Shown one piece after another: positions 1-5,240 of a DNA stretch of 7,866 nt. A model generated the notes under the pieces. It made no database searches. It had not been told where the DNA came from and saw only the letters and a program-made list of their open reading frames with translations. How positions within the stretch are numbered: the first letter of the stretch is position 1; the number at the start of each line of letters is the position of its first letter. Source of the DNA: JBEIDK01 sp040383485 (GTDB taxonomy: Bacteria > Bacteroidota > Bacteroidia > UBA4408). Made by a program: the position numbers and the translations under genes. The stretch lies in the NCBI GenBank assembly GCA_040383485.1, contig JBEIDK010000147.1:1-7866 (forward strand), read 5' to 3'.

Positions 1-1
1 T

Positions 2-280
2 GAGTTCTTAAAGTGTAACACTAAAACCATAGCTATTGCAAAGGAGAACGTTTACCAACTAAAGCATTCAAAAAAAATAAATATTGATTATTTACTAATC
101 GCATTAAATTTTAATGGGAATTTAAAAGCAATTGATAGTAACTATAATTACCAACAAATAGTAATTGATGCTTCATTAATAAAACCAGTACGCAAAAAAT
201 TAATCAAAGAATTAAAGCAAAATAAAATTGAATATTGGGATGTTCTGCGTGATGGTGCACTAGTAATAAATACAGAATAG
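2..280 (+). CDS. C-terminal fragment of a ComEC/Rec2-like DNA-uptake protein (5' end outside window)
   Basis: The reading frame is open from the window edge to a TAG at 278-280, giving 92 residues with no start inside the window. The fragment shows a short strand-rich pattern (IDYLLIAL, then QQIVIDASL), a basic helix (KPVRKKLIKELKQ) and a final EYWDVLRDGALVIN. In Bacteroidota ComEC proteins the metallo-beta-lactamase-like C-terminal domain typically ends this way, with an 'I.DaS' strand, a Lys-rich helix and a 'y.DV...GA.v' finish. ComEC forms the inner-membrane channel that takes up single-stranded DNA during natural transformation. The assignment rests only on this tail; the membrane segments and metal-binding motifs lie upstream of the window. 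It converges on the minus-strand gene that ends at 380, 99 bp away. Another protein with a metallo-beta-lactamase-like fold is the main alternative. Confidence 0.6.
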   Translation, partial: EFLKCNTKTIAIAKENVYQLKHSKKINIDYLLIALNFNGNLKAIDSNYNYQQIVIDASLIKPVRKKLIKELKQNKIEYWDVLRDGALVINTE

Positions 281-357
281 GATATTAAGCGATTCAATAG
301 TAATTGTCAATTAATGCCACTACATACATTTCAATAAAAAAAACAAATTTCTTTTTG

Positions 358-373
358 CATTTTACATTTTACA
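358..373. repeat. Short heptamer duplication CATTTTA x 2.3
   Basis: Two adjacent copies of CATTTTA (358-364, 365-371) are followed by CA. They lie in the spacer between the two converging genes, 9 bp past the stop of the T9SS protein. With only two copies this may be chance. It is noted because its period equals that of the larger repeat at the other end of the operon. Confidence 0.5.
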
Positions 374-379
374 CTCCCC

Positions 380-2467
380 TCACTCCTTTACCAGCTTACT
401 CACATATTGCTTGGTAGCTGTTTTGGCTGTAACAAAGTAAATGCCTTTAGGGAGGTTTTCGATGTTTATTTCTGTTTCTGAATTACCTATGCGATTAAAT
501 TCTTGCAAAATAATATTGCCCAACATATCAGTAAATACAATAGTTATTAACTCATTTGAAGCAGCATTGATAGTAACTATTGATTTAGCAGGGTTGGGAT
601 AAATAGAAAATTTTGCAATTTCTATTGGTACCATTGTATTACTAGCATCCTGATTTGACAAAAAGAATTCTTTGTCCTTTTGGTATAGAGATGTGTTATT
701 ATTTATTGATGCAATTCTATTGCCATCAGTGCATGCATTTGTATTTATTCTAATTCTTACATCACTTCCTTCTTCTGCTTCAAAGCCAACAAGCAATGCA
801 ATTTCTTCGCCTGCAGTAATGTTTGATGTTACACCGTTTTTAATAATAAACCTGTTGGAGCTTATAAATGGCTCAGCAAAAGACTTTAGACCACCTGCCA
901 ATGATGGGCTTATTATTAGTTTATTTTTGACAAAAAAATCTTGGTTGTAAGCAAGGTTTCTATTTTTTAAAGTAAGATTTACACATTCTCTTTCCCATTG
1001 GGCTGCCACTAACTTCGATAATCCTTTATAAGTTGCACCTATGCCAGTTGAGTTAGCTAATATTGTACTATAAGATTTATTATACATATTTTGTTCATAA
1101 TATTTCATTAAAACATCATATACATTGCTGCCATTAGCGGTTGCATCTGCGCCATCAAATTTATAAAAAGGCATGTAATTAAATACCGCTGCTAATCCAA
1201 AACAGTTTAGTTCGTTCTTATTTGGTGAGACACAATTATCTTTAATCACATCAAATACATTAGTTATATCTGTATTGCCGCTAACTAAAAGATGAAAACC
1301 AGGTGTTGAATTATTACCATTGAAAATTTGCTTGGTAAACATATTTCTAAAACGGACCATTTCATCTATATCAAACTGCCCAGGATATAAATTATATGCC
1401 ATGATTGGAAATTCAAAATCATCAACTGCATGGCTAATATCTTCAGTTCTTATTTTATACTCGTTTATATCGTCAACATTCCATTGAGGTATAACAACAT
1501 TATTCCAACAAAACTTATCTGGAATTCTCCAACCATAGGTTGAAAATTCAAATGCATTGTTAGATGTGTTTAATTGCAAGACACCTTTATTAAATGTTTC
1601 ATTTTCACAAACATCGCTTAGACTTAGTACACTTTTTATTTTATTAGCAATAATTAAAGCATTAATTCTTTGATTAATATTATTATTAGCCAACCCCATA
1701 TATAACCAGGCCATTGCAAAAGGACTTTGTCTATTAAACTCATCTGGGCGCGTATCATTCCAATCTTGCCTCATACCATAGTTGCTATCGAAGTAACTAT
1801 TTGCAAAGTAGTTGAGAGAGGCATCTATTTCTGGACTGAGCCAGTTGGCAAAATCGCCGAAGCTATTTAGGTTGGCGGGAGGGCTATAAATTGAGAGAGT
1901 ATTATAATTAGTTTCAATTATATTTTGAAGTAATCCAGTGTTATATAGTGTCGCATTCGTTTTAATACAATAATATAACTCTGCTAATGCGCTAAGTGTT
2001 TTAGCATTTTGATAAGTACTTTCATTTTGGTCGGCACTACTTAACCAACTCTTTGTCCATTTATGAGCAAGATTATTGGTTTGATAGTTATATGTTCCAA
2101 TATTTTTTCGGTAACAATTTTTGTAGGCAATTATCTTAATAGCCCAATTTATGGCTTTATACAAATATGCTTTGTCTTTAGTAGTTTCGTATATTTTTAC
2201 TAATGATGACAAAACAACAGAAGTACCATCGCCCAATTGATATTGGCTTCGGTTGTCAAAAATCTTCCATTCAAGTGGGTTAAATTCATCTGGATTACTT
2301 TGCTGAGCTTGTGAATAGTTAATGTAATATAAAAAACGACAATCATCTACAATTTTTCCGTATATGTCATCATATTGTTCTTTTGCTTGAAAAGGATTTT
2401 GTGCTTTTAGATTTTCAAATGAAATAACAACAAAAAGTGCTATTATAATTACAATTCTATATTTCAT
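380..2467 (-). CDS. Secreted helical protein with T9SS type A sorting tail, function unknown
   Basis: This 695-residue protein is probably exported by Sec and then moved across the outer membrane by the type IX secretion system. Residues 1-22 form a signal peptide (MKYR, hydrophobic core, cut at KA|Q). Residues 24 to about 500 are rich in helices and aromatic residues, with motifs such as LGDGTSVVLSSLVKIYETT and EDISHAVDDFEFPIMAYNL. Such motifs recall alpha/alpha-barrel (six-hairpin) enzymes, but I recognise no family or catalytic set and assign no activity. Around residues 550-575 is the Gly/Glu segment ITAGEEIALLVGFEAEEGS, a strand-rich linker often seen before sorting domains. From about 620 (FSIYPNPAKS) to the end (YVSKLVKE) is a type A sorting domain of the Por secretion tail family. 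I chose the ATG at 2467; an in-frame GTG at 2488 would add seven residues ahead of a normal signal peptide. The ATG lies inside the end of the upstream gene (11-bp overlap), which suggests translational coupling. Confidence 0.88.
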   Translation of the reverse strand: MKYRIVIIIALFVVISFENLKAQNPFQAKEQYDDIYGKIVDDCRFLYYINYSQAQQSNPDEFNPLEWKIFDNRSQYQLGDGTSVVLSSLVKIYETTKDKAYLYKAINWAIKIIAYKNCYRKNIGTYNYQTNNLAHKWTKSWLSSADQNESTYQNAKTLSALAELYYCIKTNATLYNTGLLQNIIETNYNTLSIYSPPANLNSFGDFANWLSPEIDASLNYFANSYFDSNYGMRQDWNDTRPDEFNRQSPFAMAWLYMGLANNNINQRINALIIANKIKSVLSLSDVCENETFNKGVLQLNTSNNAFEFSTYGWRIPDKFCWNNVVIPQWNVDDINEYKIRTEDISHAVDDFEFPIMAYNLYPGQFDIDEMVRFRNMFTKQIFNGNNSTPGFHLLVSGNTDITNVFDVIKDNCVSPNKNELNCFGLAAVFNYMPFYKFDGADATANGSNVYDVLMKYYEQNMYNKSYSTILANSTGIGATYKGLSKLVAAQWERECVNLTLKNRNLAYNQDFFVKNKLIISPSLAGGLKSFAEPFISSNRFIIKNGVTSNITAGEEIALLVGFEAEEGSDVRIRINTNACTDGNRIASINNNTSLYQKDKEFFLSNQDASNTMVPIEIAKFSIYPNPAKSIVTINAASNELITIVFTDMLGNIILQEFNRIGNSETEINIENLPKGIYFVTAKTATKQYVSKLVKE

Positions 2468-3134
2468 ATACTTTAACTGTGTAATCACATTTTTTAATTA
2501 ATAACTCTATTGAATCTTTTTCCTCAATACCGTTTAATTTCAGACTCCATTTAAATTTAACATTTTTCGGAGAATCGTTAACTCCTCTGACAATGATACC
2601 AAGTCCAAAGATTCTCGGATTTCGAATATAAAGATCAATCTTTTCAAATGTGTTGCTATAATCTTCTTCAATATTAAGTTCATCACCAACTAAAAAATCT
2701 CCAGTGTTTCTTTTAAATGTTACTTTAGCAATTGCGTAATTTGTAAGAAAATTATCGAATTCGTTTCTATGCCCATCTTTAATTTGTTTACCCATCCAGC
2801 CACTTTTAAAAGCTATAGCTAAACATCTAATAGTATCATATATATTAGCAAGTTCAATTGTGTAAGTTGATTCATATTTGGCCTTAAACTTATAATTGTA
2901 TTTACCACTTTCGTCAGTATATACACTATCAATATTCTCAAATATAGACCTTCCTATAGGATTGCTATAAGTTTCTTGATTGACGTAAAATTTAACATTG
3001 GAAATAGGTTTGTTATCTACTTCGTTAATGACCGTTCCACTTACTCTTGTATAAAACCACTCTGCACGTTGTTTTTTGCAGGTGGTAAAAAGTGCGATGG
3101 TTATTGTTGTAAAGATTAAGAGTTTTGTTTTCAT
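2457..3134 (-). CDS. Putative lipoprotein with carboxypeptidase-regulatory-like domain
   Basis: This 225-residue protein starts at the ATG at 3134; an upstream in-frame TTG at 3152 would place MYEIVN before an ordinary signal sequence and is less likely. Residues 1-18 are a short signal (MKTKLL, hydrophobic core) ending at Cys19 (LFTTC, followed by KKQR). The lipobox is imperfect, with Phe at -3 and Thr at -1, so lipidation is probable but not certain. Residues of about 28-90 resemble the carboxypeptidase-regulatory-like beta-sandwich: a GTVIN strand, DNKPISNVKFYV, and then a TDESGKYNYKF turn and strand. The remaining roughly 130 residues are strand-rich and unrecognised. This domain type is common on Bacteroidota surface lipoproteins and TonB-dependent receptors, where it acts as a structural module. 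The ATG follows the stop of the upstream gene by 5 bp, and the 3' end overlaps the next gene by 11 bp, so it looks like the middle gene of an operon. A role in anchoring or assembling its neighbours is a guess. Confidence 0.8.
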   Translation of the reverse strand: MKTKLLIFTTITIALFTTCKKQRAEWFYTRVSGTVINEVDNKPISNVKFYVNQETYSNPIGRSIFENIDSVYTDESGKYNYKFKAKYESTYTIELANIYDTIRCLAIAFKSGWMGKQIKDGHRNEFDNFLTNYAIAKVTFKRNTGDFLVGDELNIEEDYSNTFEKIDLYIRNPRIFGLGIIVRGVNDSPKNVKFKWSLKLNGIEEKDSIELLIKKCDYTVKVYEI

Positions 3135-3139
3135 GTTAA

Positions 3140-4714
3140 CTATTTCATACAATTTTTCAAAGTCTCTATTTCCTTTTGTTGTTGCACAGAGTAAAGCGTT
3201 AACTCCTCTACCTTTTTCAAAAGTAGTTTTAGCATGTCAGCAGTGTTTACTCCGTTTTCAATCACTTCTTTCTCTGTTGGTATTTCGGGCAAGTGTTGGT
3301 TTTGTTTGTAAAACTTTTCTACCTCGGCAAGCGGCGTTAACTTATAGTTTTTACTAAATACATCATCTGCCCATGAGGTAGTATTTACATAGCATGATTT
3401 TACAACCAACTTACCATCAACGGTTAACAATGCATCAGCGTGATTAGTGTTTGAAATAGAATTACCTATTGCAACTTTTCCAACATTAAAATGAATACCG
3501 CTGGCAGTTGTTGTCCATTGGCTAAACTCCTTCAATACTCCATTTAATCTATACCCCGTTGCATTTACATCTCCTCCTACATCCACTTTATAATTAGGTT
3601 GTAATACACCAATACCAACATTACCAATTTGTGGGCATTTTATAATATCATCGGGGTGTGCTAAGTCGGTTGGGTAAATGGTTAATCCGTCAGGTGTGCT
3701 ATATGCAGCGGCTGTTAAATCTGGCCTTGCCGACCATGCAAGTACTTTTTTTGTACAATTTAAAGTGCCTTCTTTTACTTCAACTAAAGTAGTTCTTAAT
3801 TTTCCACTGGCATCAGTTGTTACTAATCGTAATTCATTTGCATTAAAAGGAATATTACTTAAATTACTATTTATTCCTCTAACCCTTAAACCACCATCTA
3901 TGTCTAACTTCTCAGTAGGTGTTGTTGTGCCTATTCCAATTTTGCCGTTTGGCATTAATCTAAAGCCCTCTAAGTTGCCAGCCTTTAATACAAGTGGGAT
4001 ATTATATATTGTTCCAATAAAGCTATTAGCATTGACATTAGCATTTCCATTTGATGTCCAGTCTTCACGTTCTGGTTTACTTAGTTCCTTGTTTAACTCT
4101 CGCACTTGGCATCCAAAGGCATCGGTAACAACCAATTGATAATCTTTGGCAAGTAAGTTAGTTCTGTTTTGTAAATTAGAACCATCGCTCCAAGCATAAG
4201 TATATGGAGGTGTACCGCCAGCTACTGCAACTGTAATAGCACCGTCATTACAATAGTAACATGAGGTATTGTAATTGTTAGGGTATATTGTTGCATCAAA
4301 TTGTACAATCCTTAACTGTTCAGGCTCGGTAAGTGTTATTTCGGCATAACCTCCAAGACTGTTTTGGTCAAACACTTTTACACCATAAAAACCACTGTTT
4401 AAATTTGTTATAAATTGCCCTTGCTCTCCATTAGTCCAGAAATATACATAAGGAGGCACACCTCCAGTAACATTAGCAGTTATTTGTCCTGTATTAAGTC
4501 CTTCGCAATTTACATTACTAGGAGTTAAAGTTACATTGAGTTGTCCTTGAGATACAGGACTTGTATACCATTGCGCCTTACTAAAACTTGTAATAAAAAT
4601 TAAAGCAACCATAAAACATAAAGTTCTACCTTGCTTTATTTTTGTGCGGTGTGCGGTGTGCGGTGTGCGGTGTGCGGTGTGCGGTGTGCGGTGTGCCGAA
4701 ATGTAATTTTTCAT
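3140..4714 (-). CDS. SprB-repeat / tail-fibre-like surface protein with a heptanucleotide repeat in its 5' end
   Basis: This 524-residue protein is predicted to be exported. Residues 7-24 are encoded by the 7-bp repeat and read as a His/Arg/Thr/Pro-rich stretch (AHRTPHT period). They are followed by a basic segment (KIKQGR, 25-30), a hydrophobic core (32-44) and a cleavage site SKA|Q at 47. The signal peptide therefore has an unusually long n-region. Residues of about 58-135 and 137-215 are two SprB-type repeats, each with a 'GG.PPY.Y.W..G' motif (GGVPPYVYFWTNG; GGTPPYTYAWSDG). After residue 255 come 'GkIGIGTTTPTEKLDIDGGLRVRG' style elements (258-280), GNVGIG (364-369) and GKVAIG (412-417), as in phage-tail-fibre-like proteins. 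The end has WADDVFSKNYKL (448-459), LPEIP (475-479) and a coiled coil (about 494-520), a common C-terminus in Bacteroidota fibre-like proteins that probably trimerises. No T9SS sorting tail is present. I chose the ATG at 4714 because no start codon occurs in the repeat and Met35 lies inside the hydrophobic core. It is the first gene of the minus-strand unit. Confidence 0.85.
   Translation of the reverse strand: MKNYISAHRTPHTAHRTPHTAHRTKIKQGRTLCFMVALIFITSFSKAQWYTSPVSQGQLNVTLTPSNVNCEGLNTGQITANVTGGVPPYVYFWTNGEQGQFITNLNSGFYGVKVFDQNSLGGYAEITLTEPEQLRIVQFDATIYPNNYNTSCYYCNDGAITVAVAGGTPPYTYAWSDGSNLQNRTNLLAKDYQLVVTDAFGCQVRELNKELSKPEREDWTSNGNANVNANSFIGTIYNIPLVLKAGNLEGFRLMPNGKIGIGTTTPTEKLDIDGGLRVRGINSNLSNIPFNANELRLVTTDASGKLRTTLVEVKEGTLNCTKKVLAWSARPDLTAAAYSTPDGLTIYPTDLAHPDDIIKCPQIGNVGIGVLQPNYKVDVGGDVNATGYRLNGVLKEFSQWTTTASGIHFNVGKVAIGNSISNTNHADALLTVDGKLVVKSCYVNTTSWADDVFSKNYKLTPLAEVEKFYKQNQHLPEIPTEKEVIENGVNTADMLKLLLKKVEELTLYSVQQQKEIETLKNCMK
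4644..4696. repeat. Perfect 7-bp tandem repeat (GTGCGGT on plus strand), 7.6 copies, inside a coding region
   Basis: Seven identical GTGCGGT units (4644-4692) are followed by a partial GTGC (4693-4696). On the coding minus strand the unit is ACCGCAC. The array is about 71% GC within an AT-rich region. It occupies codons 7-24 of the SprB-repeat gene. Three units make 21 bp and seven codons, which explains the AHRTPHT period in the protein. The unit length is not a multiple of three, so a change by one or two units shifts the frame. In the two other frames, translation ends at TAA (4638-4636) or TAG (4628-4626). The lack of any mismatch among the seven units suggests recent or continuing slippage. 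Confidence 0.97.
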
Positions 4715-4737
4715 ATTTAATTTTTTTAGAGTTTTAA

Positions 4738-4745
4738 CAAAGATT
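4738..4745 (-). promoter_or_regulatory. Weak candidate -7 element for the minus-strand operon
   Basis: On the minus strand this reads AATCTTTG, one mismatch from the Bacteroidota -7 consensus TAnnTTTG, and it ends 23 bp before the ATG at 4714. I see no convincing TTG/TTTG -33 element at the expected distance. The sequence between it and the start is very A-rich, as is usual for ribosome binding in this phylum. The call is tentative. Confidence 0.25.
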
Positions 4746-5149
4746 AATAATTAATATTATTGCTTGTATGTTATTTTTTTGGTTAAGAGTTTAAGTTGTT
4801 GGTTTTCAACCACTAAAAGTGATGAGGAGCCAGTTCATTACTGAATCTGAAAATGGTGTTAATTTGTGCATGAGAATAAGTTATGCTTTCTAGATTATGT
4901 TTACTAATAAATACCTTACTGAAACATTATTTAAATAAATAAAAAATGTGTGCTTTAAAAACAAACTCTTACACAAAAAGAGAGAAAGTAAAGTTTGGCA
5001 TTCTACTGAATCTCAACTATAGAAAAAGGAATTCAAAAATTTTACTCCGAAAATCCAGAATTAATAATTCATAAAAGTGCCCCTTTCAGATACATTAAAA
5101 AGAAAGTTTTCGATTTTTGCTATAATTTCTACGACCAAAATTCTTTAAC

Positions 5150-5179
5150 TTGTCACTTCCTTTTTCCTTCCTATATTCG
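5150..5179 (+). promoter_or_regulatory. Candidate Bacteroidota-type promoter for the adhesin gene
   Basis: A TTG at 5150-5152 is followed after 19 bp by TATATTCG at 5172-5179. This is one mismatch from the Bacteroidota -7 consensus TAnnTTTG, and the spacing matches the usual -33/-7 distance. It would give a leader of about 55 nt before the ATG at 5241. The leader ends in AGGGAAACAG, which holds a partial purine-rich ribosome-binding signal. Short motifs of this kind arise often by chance in AT-rich DNA. Confidence 0.35.
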
Positions 5180-5240
5180 TATTCATTTTTAATATAACAT
5201 GAAAAAGTAAATTCTATCTAAAAAAACATTAGGGAAACAG

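Larger units (their letters stand above)
4715..5240. other. Divergent intergenic region, AT-rich, no gene recognised
   Basis: These 526 bp separate the minus-strand operon from the plus-strand adhesin gene. They are AT-rich and hold the two weak promoter candidates listed separately. The sequence TACTGAATCT occurs twice (near 4839 and 5004). There is a small 5-bp hairpin with a 7-nt loop (CTCTT/AAGAG, 4966-4982) that lacks a following T-run. An open frame of 60 codons at 5010-5192 has no start codon. I see no tRNA, riboswitch or insertion-sequence end. Confidence 0.6.

Noticed and set aside
329..379. Possible bidirectional terminator in the convergent spacer
   Set aside because: Only A-run/T-run pairing around a loop is possible, with no GC stem. 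I cannot support a terminator call.
672..950. Plus-strand open frame of 92 codons opposite the T9SS protein gene
   Set aside because: It lies wholly antisense inside a well-supported coding region and its translation shows no recognisable domain.
2468..2488. GTG start at 2488 for the T9SS protein
   Set aside because: It would add MITQLKY before an already complete signal peptide. The ATG at 2467 gives a normal n-region and a better coupled overlap.
3076..4139. Plus-strand open frames at 3076-3357 and 3678-4139
   Set aside because: Both are antisense shadows of the lipoprotein and SprB-repeat genes, whose domains and start/stop junctions are clear.
4644..4696. CRISPR array
   Set aside because: The units are 7 bp and directly adjacent with no spacers; this is a simple tandem repeat.
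4822..4893. 23-codon ATG frame in the intergenic region
   Set aside because: It has no ribosome-binding signal or domain, and tiny frames like this are common by chance.
5010..5192. 60-codon open frame in the intergenic region that looks like a gene remnant
   Set aside because: It has no start codon, no recognisable domain, and its length is within what chance gives in AT-rich DNA. It also overlaps the promoter candidate.
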